Source: Betaproteobacteria bacterium (GTDB lineage: Bacteria > Pseudomonadota > Gammaproteobacteria > Burkholderiales > Burkholderiaceae_C). Taken from it: a DNA stretch of 64,000 bases. This document shows, in pieces, positions 1 through 8,359 of this stretch. Both the position numbers and the translations under genes were made by a program. The stretch's first letter is position 1, and the number at the start of each line of letters is the position of its first letter. The stretch covers positions 1 to 64,000 of the forward strand of contig JANYKR010000027.1 in assembly GCA_025358155.1 (NCBI GenBank), in the 5' to 3' direction. The notes under the pieces were generated by a model. It saw only the letters and a program-made list of their open reading frames with translations. It had not been told where the DNA came from and did not search any database.

Positions 1-514
1 TCGCCGCCTTGTCCGCCCGGGTCTTGGTCGCGTTGTCGTGGATCTTTTCGGCCAGGTAGGCCTTGGTGGCCTTCGAAAATGCGTTTGTGGCGTGTTTGGG
101 GCGTGCTGGCGGCCGGTGTTCGGGCCGCAGCGGCGCTAAGTGCGACTCAATCGGCCCGATAGCCTCGATTCGGGCGAGCATGAGGTCTTTGGCTCGTCGC
201 AGGTCGTCGTCCGTGTTGATGCCGGTGAACTTGGTGCCGTCGGGGAATTCGGCGTCGAACTCGCGGCCGTCCTTATTGAAGGCTTTGAGGATGTCGGCGA
301 CGGTGGGGTCGCTCCCGCGCTTGGCCATGGCCCATTCCCAGTTGAGCTTCGAGGCCAGCATGGTAGCGAGGGCCCGGTCCTTGGTGCCCAGCGACTTCTG
401 CCGGGTCTGGCCGTCGATGGTGAGGCGGAAGCACCAGACGCCGAGGCGGTTGCGGCGCAGGTGCTGCACCCGTGGAGCACCTGCGGCTGCACGGGTGTTG
501 AGGGGGTTGGGCAT
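1..514 (-). CDS. Tyrosine-type phage/island integrase, N-terminal part (runs off the window)
   Basis: An open frame starts at an ATG at 514 and reads leftwards to base 1 without a stop, giving about 171 codons. An in-frame TAG lies upstream, so 514 is the only good start. Residues about 17-60 look like an arm-type DNA-binding segment (VWCFRLTIDGQTRQKSLGTK). From about residue 147 a helical stretch (NAFSKATKAYLAEKI) resembles the start of the core-binding domain of tyrosine integrases. The catalytic Arg/His/Tyr part lies beyond the edge. The gene starts 86 bases past the 3' end of a tRNA-Met gene and points away from it, the usual position of an island or prophage integrase at its tRNA attachment site. 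Family call good; the element type is unknown. Confidence 0.75.
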   Translation of the reverse strand, partial: MPNPLNTRAAAGAPRVQHLRRNRLGVWCFRLTIDGQTRQKSLGTKDRALATMLASKLNWEWAMAKRGSDPTVADILKAFNKDGREFDAEFPDGTKFTGINTDDDLRRAKDLMLARIEAIGPIESHLAPLRPEHRPPARPKHATNAFSKATKAYLAEKIHDNATKTRADKAA

Positions 515-556
515 GGCGAAGTTGGCGCACTTCTTGGCACACCAGCCCCGGACAGC

Positions 557-592
557 AAAAAGCCCGCGCAGCTAGGGCTGGCGCGGGCTTTC
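557..592 (-). terminator. Rho-independent terminator after tRNA-Met
   Basis: A 9-bp perfect inverted repeat (AGCCCGCGC at 561-569 and GCGCGGGCT at 581-589, 11-base loop) is followed on the minus strand by a run of five T (557-561). It lies between the tRNA 3' end and the integrase start, so it should end the tRNA transcript and keep it out of the integrase. Confidence 0.75.
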
Positions 593-599
593 GTTGTTT

Positions 600-676
<77 letters not shown>

Positions 677-688
677 ATTGAGCCAGGC

Positions 689-717
689 AGTATAGCGGGC
701 ACTTCTGCGGGCCCCAA
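689..717 (-). promoter_or_regulatory. Promoter of tRNA-Met
   Basis: On the minus strand TTGGGG (712-717) and TATACT (689-694) are separated by exactly 17 bases, a good sigma-70 promoter. Transcription would start about six bases before the tRNA 5' end. It lies just upstream of ftsY on the other strand. Confidence 0.6.
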
Positions 718-742
718 TGGCCGCGTTCACGTGACAGGAAAA

Positions 743-2167
743 ATGTTCAGCTTCTTCAAGAAAAAGGTCGCGGCGACCGCGCCGGCGCCCCTCGGCCAGA
801 CCACGACAGAACCCGCTGCGGACGCAGCCGCAACGGCCCAGCCCGAGGGGCCGGTGCAGCGGGCCGCTGATGCGCCCGCTCACCCGGCTGCGCCGCCCGT
901 CCCCGATGCCGGCATGCCCGCCCTGCCGGCTGCGCAGGGACTGCTTGAGCAGGCTGAGGCCGGGGCGGCCGACCCTGCGGTTCAGGCGCCGGCGGCCGCT
1001 GCGGCGATGCCGTGGTGGAAGGCGGCAGTCAGCAAGCTGGCAGGTGGTGGCAGCGGCAGTCACGAGGCTGCCGCTCCGGCCAGCGCGCTGGCATGGGCCG
1101 CGCCTTTGCCGTCAACCCTGCCGGTAGCTCCGGCGACTGCGCCAGCTCCCCCGGCGACTGCGCCAGCGGCCCCGGCGACTGCGCCACCGGCCGCCGCCGA
1201 CCTGCCTCAAGACCCTGCGCCGGTCGCCCTGGAGCCCCGCGTTGACAGCCTTGAGGCCGCGCCTGTCGGCCGCCAGACCTGGCTGGCCAAGCTGCGCAAC
1301 GGCCTGCGCAAGACGGGCAGCAGCATTGCCCAGGTTTTTACCGGCACCCAGATCGACGATGCCTTGTACGAGGAGTTGGAGGCGGCTCTGCTGATGGCCG
1401 ATGCTGGCGTGCGGGCCACCGAGTTCTTGCTGCAAGACCTCAAGCGTCGCGTCAAGGAGGCCAAGGCGACCGATCCGGCGCGGGTCAAGGGCTTGCTGGC
1501 CGAGGCGCTGGCCGAGTTGCTGGCGCCGCTGGAAAAGCCCCTGGTGGTGGGCGAGTTTCAGCCCACGGTGATGATGGTGGTGGGCGTCAATGGCGCCGGC
1601 AAGACCACCAGCATCGGCAAGCTCACCCGCCACCTGGCCGATGCCGAGCGCACCGTGCTGCTGGCCGCTGCCGACACCTTTCGCGCTGCGGCGCGCGAGC
1701 AGCTGGCGGTCTGGGCCGACCGCAACCGGGTCGAGATCGTCAGCAACGAGGGCGCTGATCCGGCGGCGGTGGCGTTTGATGCGGTCAGCGCCGGCAAGGC
1801 CCGGGGCCGCGACGTGGTGATCGCCGACACGGCGGGTCGCTTGCCAACCCAGCTGCACCTGATGGAAGAGTTGCGCAAGATCAAGCGGGTCATCCACAAG
1901 GCCGATACCGGCGCGCCGCATGAAATCTTGCTGGTGGTCGATGGCAACACCGGCCAGAACGCGCTCAGCCAGGTCAAGGCGTTCGACGATGCGTTGGGGC
2001 TGACCGGGCTGATCGTCACCAAACTCGATGGCACGGCCAAGGGCGGTGTGTTGGCGGCCATTGCCCGCGAGCGGCCGGTGCCGGTCTACTTCATCGGTGT
2101 GGGCGAAAGGCTCGAAGACTTGCAAACCTTCAACGCGCGTGAGTTTGCGCAGGCGCTGCTGGCCTAG
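743..2167 (+). CDS. ftsY: Signal recognition particle receptor FtsY
   Basis: FtsY is the membrane-associated GTPase that receives ribosome-nascent-chain-SRP complexes and hands them to SecYEG. The product is 474 residues. It opens with MFSFFKKK, then a long Ala/Pro/Glu-rich acidic A-domain to about residue 175, then the NG domain. G1 is GVNGAGKTTS near residue 281, DTAGR is near 361 and TKLDGTAKGG near 425. The ATG at 743 is preferred over an in-frame GTG at 731 because AGGA (735-738) is correctly spaced for it. A 21-bp triplicated repeat codes for PATAPAx units in the A-domain. Its partner ffh is only about 2 kb away. Confidence 0.96.
   Translation: MFSFFKKKVAATAPAPLGQTTTEPAADAAATAQPEGPVQRAADAPAHPAAPPVPDAGMPALPAAQGLLEQAEAGAADPAVQAPAAAAAMPWWKAAVSKLAGGGSGSHEAAAPASALAWAAPLPSTLPVAPATAPAPPATAPAAPATAPPAAADLPQDPAPVALEPRVDSLEAAPVGRQTWLAKLRNGLRKTGSSIAQVFTGTQIDDALYEELEAALLMADAGVRATEFLLQDLKRRVKEAKATDPARVKGLLAEALAELLAPLEKPLVVGEFQPTVMMVVGVNGAGKTTSIGKLTRHLADAERTVLLAAADTFRAAAREQLAVWADRNRVEIVSNEGADPAAVAFDAVSAGKARGRDVVIADTAGRLPTQLHLMEELRKIKRVIHKADTGAPHEILLVVDGNTGQNALSQVKAFDDALGLTGLIVTKLDGTAKGGVLAAIARERPVPVYFIGVGERLEDLQTFNAREFAQALLA
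1130..1192 (+). repeat. 21-bp tandem repeat, three copies, in ftsY
   Basis: Three near-identical 21-base units (each starting CCGGCGACTGCGCCA) encode seven-residue PATAPAx repeats inside the FtsY linker. The unit length keeps the reading frame, and copy number could vary without harming the NG domain. Confidence 0.85.
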
Positions 2168-2184
2168 GCGCGGGCGGCTCCGGC

Positions 2185-2802
2185 TCAGTCGCAGGCAAAA
2201 AACGTGACGTAGCCATCGACGTTGGACAGCCCGGCGTAGCGGATTGCGGGCGCCACCAGGCTGTGCCGGTGCGCAGGTGAGGCCTGCCAGGCCGCCACCA
2301 AGGCCGGCGGTTGCAGCCGTCCGGCGGCCAGGTTCTCGACGCAGGTGCCCCGGCCTGCCTGTGCAAAACGCTGCGAGAACCCGCTGTGGCTGAGCCAGCC
2401 GGCGGCGGCCTGTTCGCGGCTGGAGGCCTCGGCAATCAGCAGGAGGGCCGGGTCGGCCTGCACCGGCCAGAGACCCAGTGTGCTGCGGTAGGCGTTGATG
2501 AGTGCCAGCACCTGCTGGGCAAAAACCGGGGCGGACAGGCTGGCCGGCAGTGGCTCGCCACGGGCCGCAGCGTGAGTGGGCGCGGCGGGGCCGGCCAGCG
2601 CGGCGCTCAGCAAGATCAGCCGAAACATCAGCCGCAAGATCAGCCGCAAGATCATCCGCAACATCAGCCGCAAGATCAGCCGCAAGATCAGCCGCAACAT
2701 CAGCCGCCCGATCAACCGCAGCGTCTGCATCAAGGCAGGAGCACTGCTGGGCACGCTTGCCCGGGTTCGCACGCTGAGGTTCAGGGCAATAGGTTCACGC
2801 AT
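2185..2802 (-). CDS. CAP/SCP-domain (PR-1-like) exported protein with Leu/Arg repeat N-terminus
   Basis: The C-terminal about 130 residues match the CAP superfamily. They contain ALINAYRSTLGL, an HSGFSQRFAQAG segment, CVENLAAG and a Trp/His block AWQASPAHRHSL, ending YVTFFACD. Bacterial members are secreted or periplasmic, and their activity is mostly unknown. The N-terminus is odd: a nine-unit 12-bp DNA repeat encodes LRLI/LRLM tetrads (residues about 28-64). The longest frame starts at an ATG at 2802. An ATG at 2628 inside the last repeat would give a textbook signal peptide (MFRLILLSAALAGPAAP), so the true start may be there. No strong ribosome-binding site decides this. It converges on ftsY. 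Confidence 0.7.
   Translation of the reverse strand: MREPIALNLSVRTRASVPSSAPALMQTLRLIGRLMLRLILRLILRLMLRMILRLILRLMFRLILLSAALAGPAAPTHAAARGEPLPASLSAPVFAQQVLALINAYRSTLGLWPVQADPALLLIAEASSREQAAAGWLSHSGFSQRFAQAGRGTCVENLAAGRLQPPALVAAWQASPAHRHSLVAPAIRYAGLSNVDGYVTFFACD
2609..2716. repeat. 12-bp tandem repeat array, about nine units
   Basis: Units of consensus CGCAAGATCAGC run head to tail with few changes (AAGATC or AACATC cores). On the minus strand they encode LRLI/LRLM tetrads at the N-terminus of the CAP-domain gene. The array either lengthens a signal sequence or lies in the leader if translation starts at 2628. Confidence 0.9.
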
Positions 2803-2960
2803 TGTCGATTTTGGCCTGCCAGCGTGATGCCGGGCCGCTGTCTGCCTGCCGTGAGCGTGACGGATGACCTTGGGTTTGGGCGCGGCCCGCCGATATCCGG
2901 TCTACAGCCCGCAGCGCCGATCTGGCACCGGGCACCCGACCCCTGACTCCGCCCCAACCC

Positions 2961-4256
2961 GTGCCGTCAACGCCCCGCCCGCGTCGCCAATGTCCTGCCT
3001 GTGGCGTGGACCTGGTGCGGGTGCGCCGGCGGGCACCAGACCACGCTGCCTGCGGGCCGGGCCGGGTGAGGCGATTCGCTTGCCGGTCCGCAGGTTGCGG
3101 ATGGACTGGGCTGCTCGGGGTGGCGTCACCTCAAGCATCCCCCGCGCCGGCCGCGCCAGCGGCGCCGCGTCGGCGCCTGCCCAAACTGCTGGGCGCTGCG
3201 GCGTTGGTCGGGGGGCTGAGCCTGGCAGCGGCCGCAGCCCTGGTGGTTCTGCGGGTCGGTTTGACCCAACCCCTGGCGCAGACCTGGCGCCAGATGCAGC
3301 TCACCACCCACCCCGGCGGGGTGCAGCGCTTGCCGCCAGGTGAGAGTTATGACGGCGAGTTGCTGCAGGTGTCAGCGCGGGCGCCCGGGCTCGGGTTGAC
3401 ATCGCCCGGCGGGCCGCCAGGCACTTTGTCGGCGGCCGCGCGGGTGGGCGATGCGGCTTCCTCACCGGCCATCAGTGTGCCTCGGAGTTCGCCTGCCCAA
3501 CCCCCTGCCAATCCATCCGCCAATCCATCCGCCAATCCATCGGCCAGCCCGCTCGCCGCTGAGGCGCTGAGCCTGCGGCAAGGCTGCGTCTGGGGCCAGC
3601 CGGGGCGCAACCCGTACCAGGGCACGGTCGAGCAAGCGCTGCGGGCGGGGCGCTTGCCGGCTGAATTGATCGGGCCGCTGGCCGAGCGCATCCGTGCCCG
3701 CCAGGCCAACGACCGGGTGAGCATCAGCAGCACCGGCATCCGGGCCGAGCACGGTGGGCGCGAGTTCAGTCCGCGGGGCCTGGCGCTGAGTTTTGGCCAC
3801 TCGATGTGCCTGAACTCCCGGGTCAACTTTGCGCCCGGTCATGTCGAACCGGCCGATTTGTACCTGGTGTCAGACGCGGCCGGCCGGCAGCGGGCGGTGG
3901 TGGTGCCCGATGTCTGCGGCAATGTGTCGGTGTTGAGCGCAGGCGGCGAGCGGCGTCACTGGCCGCGCTGGGTGGCCGGACCGCTCGATGCGCTGTATGC
4001 CGCCTTGGCGACTGTTCCCGACATCGCGGACGACGAGACAGCATTGGCCGATGCCGCAACCTCGAAACAGGCATCAGGCCAGCAGGCCGGGCACACGGTG
4101 CCAGAACCCGGCACGCTGGCTTGCGTGCTTGGGGGGCTGCTGGCAGCCTGGAGGGTGACAGGCTCGAAGCGTCGCCACAGGGCGACCTCAAGCTCACTGC
4201 CTTCACGGCCCCCGAAGGACGCTCAGCCCGCTCGGGAGCGGTCGAGCGCGGTCTGA
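2961..4256 (+). CDS. PEP-CTERM protein with N-terminal Cys-rich segment and internal membrane helix
   Basis: The 431-residue product has three visible parts. A Cys-rich N-terminus (CPAC at residues 11-14, further Cys near 31, 41 and 46) looks like a zinc ribbon. One hydrophobic helix lies at about residues 74-102. A PEP-CTERM sorting signal follows at about 380-408 (VPEPGTLACVLGG, hydrophobic stretch, then SKRRHR). PEP-CTERM tails are processed by exosortase on proteins tied to exopolysaccharide or biofilm export. The middle region contains an NPSA triple repeat and a Cys-containing domain (FGHSMCLNSRVNF) that I do not recognise. The GTG start at 2961 fixes the N-terminus with moderate certainty. 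A 25-residue basic tail after the sorting signal is unusual. No exosortase is in the window. Confidence 0.65.
   Translation: MPSTPRPRRQCPACGVDLVRVRRRAPDHAACGPGRVRRFACRSAGCGWTGLLGVASPQASPAPAAPAAPRRRLPKLLGAAALVGGLSLAAAAALVVLRVGLTQPLAQTWRQMQLTTHPGGVQRLPPGESYDGELLQVSARAPGLGLTSPGGPPGTLSAAARVGDAASSPAISVPRSSPAQPPANPSANPSANPSASPLAAEALSLRQGCVWGQPGRNPYQGTVEQALRAGRLPAELIGPLAERIRARQANDRVSISSTGIRAEHGGREFSPRGLALSFGHSMCLNSRVNFAPGHVEPADLYLVSDAAGRQRAVVVPDVCGNVSVLSAGGERRHWPRWVAGPLDALYAALATVPDIADDETALADAATSKQASGQQAGHTVPEPGTLACVLGGLLAAWRVTGSKRRHRATSSSLPSRPPKDAQPARERSSAV
3507..3542 (+). repeat. 12-bp tandem repeat, three copies
   Basis: Three copies of GCCAATCCATCC encode NPSA repeats in the linker of the PEP-CTERM protein. 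Confidence 0.85.
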
Positions 4257-4279
4257 GTTGGCAGCTCGACCGGACCGCC

Positions 4280-5650
4280 TCAGCCCATCAAACCCTTCAT
4301 GCCGCCCATGCGTTTCATCATCTTCATCAGGCCGCCGCCCTTCATCTTCTTCATCATGCCCTGCATCTGGTCAAACTGGTTGAGCAGGCGGTTGACTTCT
4401 TGAATCTGCACACCGGCGCCAGCAGCGATGCGGCGCTTGCGGCTGGCTTTGCTCTTGCCGTCCATCAGCAAGGTGGGGCGGGCGCGTTCTTTGGCGGTCA
4501 TCGAGCGCAGGATGCCCTCCATGCGCTTGACGTCGCGCTCGGCCTTGTCCATGTCGACATTGCCGGCCTTGGCGGTCATCGCGCTGGGCAGCTTGTCCAT
4601 CAGCCCCGATAAGCCGCCCATCTTTGACATCTGGGTGATTTGCGACAGGTAATCATTGAGGTCAAACGCGTCGCCGGCCTTGACTTTGTCGGCCAGCGCC
4701 TGCGCCGCGCCCAGGTCCACATGGGCCGTCACCTGCTCGACCAGCGCCAGGATGTCGCCCATGCCCAGCACGCGGCCAGCGTGGCGCTCGGCGTCAAACA
4801 CCTCCAGGCCGTCGATTTTTTCGGACACGCCGGCAAACTTGATCGGCGCACCGGTGATGGTGCGCACCGACAGCGCCGCGCCGCCGCGCGAGTCGCCGTC
4901 GAGCTTGGTCAGCACGATGCCGGTCAGCGGCAAGGCCTCCTTGAAGGCGCGAGCGGTGTTGATTGCATCCTGTCCTTGCATCGCATCGACGACAAACAGC
5001 GTCTCGACCGGTTTGAGCGTCGCATGCAGGTCGGCGATCTCGGCCATCAAGACCTCGTCGATTGCCAAGCGGCCTGCGGTGTCGACCAGCAGCACGTCAA
5101 AGTAGTGGCGCTTGGCGTGGTCGAGTGCGGCCAGCACGATATCGTGCGGCTTTTGCTCGGATGTGGACGGAAACCACTCGGCGCCGGCCTGCCGGGTCAC
5201 CGTCTTGAGCTGCTCGATGGCGGCGGGCCGATAAACGTCGGCCGAGACCGTCAGCACCTTTTTCTTGCGCTTCTCGATCAGGTGCTTGGCCAGCTTGGCG
5301 GTGGTGGTGGTCTTGCCCGCGCCTTGCAGACCGGCCATCAGGATGACTGCCGGGGGCTGGGTGGCGAGGTTCAGGTCGGCCACGCCTTCACCCATGGTGG
5401 CGGCCAACTCCTTGTGCACCACGCCGACCAGCGCCTGGCCCGGGTTGAGCGAGCCGACGACTGCGGTGCCGAGGGCTTTTTCCTTGACCCTGGCAATGAA
5501 ATCGCGCACCACGGGCAACGCGACGTCGGCCTCCAGCAAGGCCATGCGCACCTCGCGCAGCATGTCGGCCACGTTGCTGTCGGTGATGCGGGCCTGGCCA
5601 CGCATCGTCTTGACGAGGCGTGACAGGCGGTCTGAAAGGGCTGATGCCAT
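4280..5650 (-). CDS. ffh: Signal recognition particle protein Ffh (SRP54)
   Basis: Ffh binds signal sequences as they leave the ribosome and docks with FtsY. The 456 residues match the family length. The N domain is at 1-90, the GTPase G1 motif GLQGAGKTTTT near 105, DTAGR near 190 and TKLDGDSRGG near 245. A Met-rich M domain ends in MKKMKGGGLMKMMKRMGG, the signal-peptide and 4.5S RNA binding part. The ATG at 5650 is chosen over a GTG at 5665 because MASALSDRLSRLV fits the family N-terminus; neither has a clear ribosome-binding site. It is divergent from the CcsA-like gene with about 52 bases between start codons. Confidence 0.97.
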   Translation of the reverse strand: MASALSDRLSRLVKTMRGQARITDSNVADMLREVRMALLEADVALPVVRDFIARVKEKALGTAVVGSLNPGQALVGVVHKELAATMGEGVADLNLATQPPAVILMAGLQGAGKTTTTAKLAKHLIEKRKKKVLTVSADVYRPAAIEQLKTVTRQAGAEWFPSTSEQKPHDIVLAALDHAKRHYFDVLLVDTAGRLAIDEVLMAEIADLHATLKPVETLFVVDAMQGQDAINTARAFKEALPLTGIVLTKLDGDSRGGAALSVRTITGAPIKFAGVSEKIDGLEVFDAERHAGRVLGMGDILALVEQVTAHVDLGAAQALADKVKAGDAFDLNDYLSQITQMSKMGGLSGLMDKLPSAMTAKAGNVDMDKAERDVKRMEGILRSMTAKERARPTLLMDGKSKASRKRRIAAGAGVQIQEVNRLLNQFDQMQGMMKKMKGGGLMKMMKRMGGMKGLMG

Positions 5651-5702
5651 CGTCGGGGCGGGCACCGCAAATGGTGGTGGCCGCGAAAGTACACTGTCCG
5701 GA

Positions 5703-6578
5703 ATGATTCTATCGTTCGCCCCTGTTGCCCATCTCGGTGCGGCGCCGCTGGTGCTGGCGCTGCTGGCTGCGCTGGCCTACGGGGTGGCGGCGATGCCGGC
5801 CGCAGTGAGCGCACGCCTGCCCGTGCCGGCCTTGGTGGCGGGCTGGTTGTTGCACGCCGCCCTGCTGGCGCTCGACGTGGGCGGCTGGGGCCGGGGCGAG
5901 CCGGGAGCCCGCTTGGGCTTTGGCCCGGTCTTGTCGCTCACCGTCTGGCTGGTGCTGGCGGTGCACGAGGTGGAGAGCCGCTTTGTGCCGCTGCCCGGCG
6001 TGCGCCGGGTGCTGGCGATCAGTGGCGCGGTGGTGGTGCTGCTGGCCTGGGCCTTCCCGGGTGAGGTGCGGCCTGCTGCCAACCCCTGGGCGCCATTGCA
6101 CTGGGTGCTGGGCGTGGCGTCGTACGCGCTGCTGGGGGCTGCAGTGCTGCACGCCACCCTGCTGGACTCGGCCGAGCGCCAGATGCGGACGCGGCTGGCG
6201 CTGCCGCCGCAGCCCCTGCCAACCCCGGGCGGACCTGGCGCTGCCCCGGGAGCCGTCAGTGCGAGTGGGACACTGGGCCTGCCCTTGCTGCGGCTCGAGC
6301 GGCTGACTTTCCGGTTTGTCGAGGCCGGCTTCATCGTCTTGACGCTGGCGCTGCTGTTGGGCGTGGCCACGTCTGCGCAATGGCGGTGGGACCACAAGAC
6401 CGTGTTTTCACTGCTCGGCTGGGCGGTGTTTGCCACCTTGCTCGCGGGCCGCCAATGGCGGGGCTGGCGCGGCCGTCGCGCCACGCGCGGGCTCTACGTC
6501 GGCGCGGTGCTGTTGCTGCTGGGCTATGTCGGCTCGCGCTTCGTGTTTGAAGTGGTGCTGGGCCGGGCAGCGCTGTGA
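5703..6578 (+). CDS. CcsA/YpjD-like inner-membrane cytochrome c assembly family protein
   Basis: The 291-residue product is almost entirely hydrophobic, with about eight membrane helices and a WAPLHWVLGVASYALLG segment typical of the CcsA/ResC/YpjD cytochrome c assembly superfamily. WRWDHKTVFSLLGW near the C-terminus is also characteristic. Proteins of this kind next to ffh are widespread in proteobacteria, and their role in haem handling is presumed rather than shown. The ATG at 5703 directly follows the ffh divergent region. It is followed after 55 bases by the PP0621 gene. Confidence 0.8.
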   Translation: MILSFAPVAHLGAAPLVLALLAALAYGVAAMPAAVSARLPVPALVAGWLLHAALLALDVGGWGRGEPGARLGFGPVLSLTVWLVLAVHEVESRFVPLPGVRRVLAISGAVVVLLAWAFPGEVRPAANPWAPLHWVLGVASYALLGAAVLHATLLDSAERQMRTRLALPPQPLPTPGGPGAAPGAVSASGTLGLPLLRLERLTFRFVEAGFIVLTLALLLGVATSAQWRWDHKTVFSLLGWAVFATLLAGRQWRGWRGRRATRGLYVGAVLLLLGYVGSRFVFEVVLGRAAL

Positions 6579-6633
6579 CCGTGCCTGGGCCATTCATGTC
6601 TTTGCTGTACTTTCGGCTGTATCGGGGTCTTGA

Positions 6634-6894
6634 GTGAAATACCTGCTGGTGTTGCTGGTGCTGGGCTTTGCTTTGTGGAGCCTGCTGGCCCGGCTGCGGC
6701 GTGGCCGGGGCGACGATTCTGGCCGCAGTGACGGGCCTGGCAAGGGCGCTGCAACGCCCGCGACGCCTGTGGCGATGGTGGAATGCGCCCACTGCGGTCT
6801 GCACTTGCCGGCCGCCGACGCGGTGGCCGAGGGCCCGCGCCTGTACTGCGGCGATGCCCACCGCCGGCTCGGGCCAGCGCCACCGCCGTTGTGA
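6634..6894 (+). CDS. PP0621-family small membrane-anchored protein with zinc-ribbon-like Cys motif
   Basis: An 86-residue protein with one N-terminal membrane helix (residues 2-20), an Arg/Gly/Asp linker, then CAHCGLHLP and a later YCGDAHRR that could bind a metal. Size and layout match the PP0621 family. From memory of related genomes this gene normally precedes pilS-pilR-ampD. Here it is followed by rimI, while pilS-pilR-ampD lie 24 kb away in reverse orientation. It starts with GTG at 6634. Function unknown. Confidence 0.7.
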   Translation: MKYLLVLLVLGFALWSLLARLRRGRGDDSGRSDGPGKGAATPATPVAMVECAHCGLHLPAADAVAEGPRLYCGDAHRRLGPAPPPL

Positions 6895-6913
6895 GCCGCA
6901 GCGAGGCCGCCCC

Positions 6914-7489
6914 GTGAGCGCCGTGTTGCGTACCGCGCCTGCCGTCTGGCACCGGCCGATGTTGGTGAGCGACCTTGACCGGGTGCTGCCCCTGGAGATG
7001 GCCGCCTACCCCCACCCGTGGACCCGGGGCAACTTCATCGACTCGCTGGCCTCGGGCTACACCGCCGAATTGCGGCTGGACGGCCATGACCAACTGGTGG
7101 GCTATTTCGTGGCCTTGCCCGGCTTTGAAGAGACCCATTTGCTCAACCTCAGCGTGGCCCCCGCGCTGCAACGCGCCGGCCACGGCCAGGCCCTGCTGCA
7201 GCGCTTGCTGGCGCGCAGCCGCCAACGCGGTGACCAGGCGCTGTGGCTGGAGGTGCGGCCCAGCAACCTGCCCGCGCTGGCGCTCTACAGTGCGGTGGGT
7301 TTTTTGCAGGTGGGTTGCCGGCGCAATTACTACCCGGCCGCGGGCAACCGACGCGAGGACGCGCTGGTGATGCGCCTGGCGCTGGACCGGCCCACGCTGG
7401 ACCGGCCCACACTGGACCGGCCCACACTGGCGCCGGTGCCAGATCGAGAGCTCCCACCCGGACCCGGAGCCGCCGATGCGCTGGACTGA
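6914..7489 (+). CDS. rimI: RimI-like ribosomal protein bS18 alanine N-acetyltransferase
   Basis: The product is a 191-residue GNAT acetyltransferase. RimI acetylates the N-terminus of ribosomal protein bS18. The acetyl-CoA loop is seen as RAGHGQALLQRLL (about residues 87-99). The downstream EVRPSNLPALALYSAVGF and NYYP segments are RimI-like. The GTG start at 6914 has GAGG seven bases upstream. The C-terminus carries a 40-residue extension with three LDRPT repeats not needed for the fold. It overlaps the following glycosylase gene by 14 bases. RimI is normally encoded beside tsaB, but here tsaB is at 31-32 kb on the other strand. Confidence 0.85.
   Translation: MSAVLRTAPAVWHRPMLVSDLDRVLPLEMAAYPHPWTRGNFIDSLASGYTAELRLDGHDQLVGYFVALPGFEETHLLNLSVAPALQRAGHGQALLQRLLARSRQRGDQALWLEVRPSNLPALALYSAVGFLQVGCRRNYYPAAGNRREDALVMRLALDRPTLDRPTLDRPTLAPVPDRELPPGPGAADALD
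7384..7428 (+). repeat. 15-bp tandem repeat, three copies, in rimI
   Basis: Three copies of a unit reading CTGGACCGGCCCACG or CTGGACCGGCCCACA encode LDRPT repeats in the rimI C-terminal extension. Confidence 0.85.
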
Positions 7490-8327
7490 CGCGCAGCGCA
7501 CGATGTTGCGCGAAATGGGTTTGCGGCTCTGGCTGCCGGGCACGGACGCGGCGGCGGCCGAGCCGGCCGCCGGGCCCTCCAGTCGGGTGGCGGGCGTTGG
7601 TGCGCTTGCGGACCCCGTTCCCACCCCGTTGTCGGTCAAGGCCGTGGTGGTGGCACCCAAGCCGGCGGCAGTGGCTGCCGCGGTTGACAGCCCCCGTCCC
7701 GCTGCGGCCGAGGCCACGCTGGCGCTGGACTGGCCCGCCCTGCGGGCGGCAGTGGCGTCGTGCCAGGCCTGCGGTCTGGGCGCGAGCCGGCGCCAGACGG
7801 TGTTTGGCGTTGGCCACCCGCGCGCCCACTGCATGGTGGTTGGCGAAGCCCCGGGCGAGCAAGAGGATGCCAGCGGTGAACCTTTTGTTGGTGAATCCGG
7901 CCAATTGCTCGACCGCATGCTGCGGGCGCTGGGTCTCAGCCGTGCGCCGGCCGTGCCGGGAGGGGCGGCGGGTGAAGCGGCCGACCCGGCGCGCCAGGTC
8001 TTCATCGCCAACACCCTGAAGTGCCGTCCGCCACGCAACCGCAACCCGACGCCGCTGGAGTTGAGCACCTGCCAGCCCTTTCTGGAACGCCAGGTGGCGC
8101 TGGTCCAACCCCGCGTGATTCTCGCGATGGGCCGTTTTGCGGTGCAGTCACTGTTGGGCAGTGAGGAACCCATCGGCAAGCTGCGTGGCCGCCTGCACAC
8201 CTGGCGCGGCGTGCCGGTGGTGGTCACCTACCACCCGGCCTATTTGCTGCGTCAGCCTGCCGACAAGGCCCGCGCCTGGGACGACCTGTGCCTGGCTGCC
8301 AGTTGCCTGGACACCGTGCCCGGCTGA
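7476..8327 (+). CDS. Uracil-DNA glycosylase, family 4 (iron-sulfur type)
   Basis: This enzyme removes uracil from DNA in base-excision repair. The 283-residue product has a variable Ala/Pro-rich N-terminus of about 85 residues, then the glycosylase domain. The features are CQACGLGASR (Cys pair for the 4Fe-4S cluster), GEAPGEQED (active-site loop), TLKCRPPRNRNP and STCQPF (the other two cluster Cys) and HPAYLLRQ (DNA-binding loop). The ATG at 7476 lies inside rimI, so the two are translationally coupled. The tsaB-rimI-glycosylase order is common in Burkholderiales. Confidence 0.9.
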   Translation: MRWTDAQRTMLREMGLRLWLPGTDAAAAEPAAGPSSRVAGVGALADPVPTPLSVKAVVVAPKPAAVAAAVDSPRPAAAEATLALDWPALRAAVASCQACGLGASRRQTVFGVGHPRAHCMVVGEAPGEQEDASGEPFVGESGQLLDRMLRALGLSRAPAVPGGAAGEAADPARQVFIANTLKCRPPRNRNPTPLELSTCQPFLERQVALVQPRVILAMGRFAVQSLLGSEEPIGKLRGRLHTWRGVPVVVTYHPAYLLRQPADKARAWDDLCLAASCLDTVPG

Positions 8328-8359
8328 GCGCAGCCAGCGACAGCGGCCATTGCAAGCGG

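Noticed and set aside
2609-2716. Short-repeat array as a CRISPR
   Set aside because: Units are 12 bases with no spacers; the same holds for the arrays at 33017 and 49470. No cas genes are present.
4640-5623. Long plus-strand frame opposite ffh
   Set aside because: Ffh motifs are complete on the minus strand; the opposite frame shows only His/Gln/Gly-rich shadow sequence.
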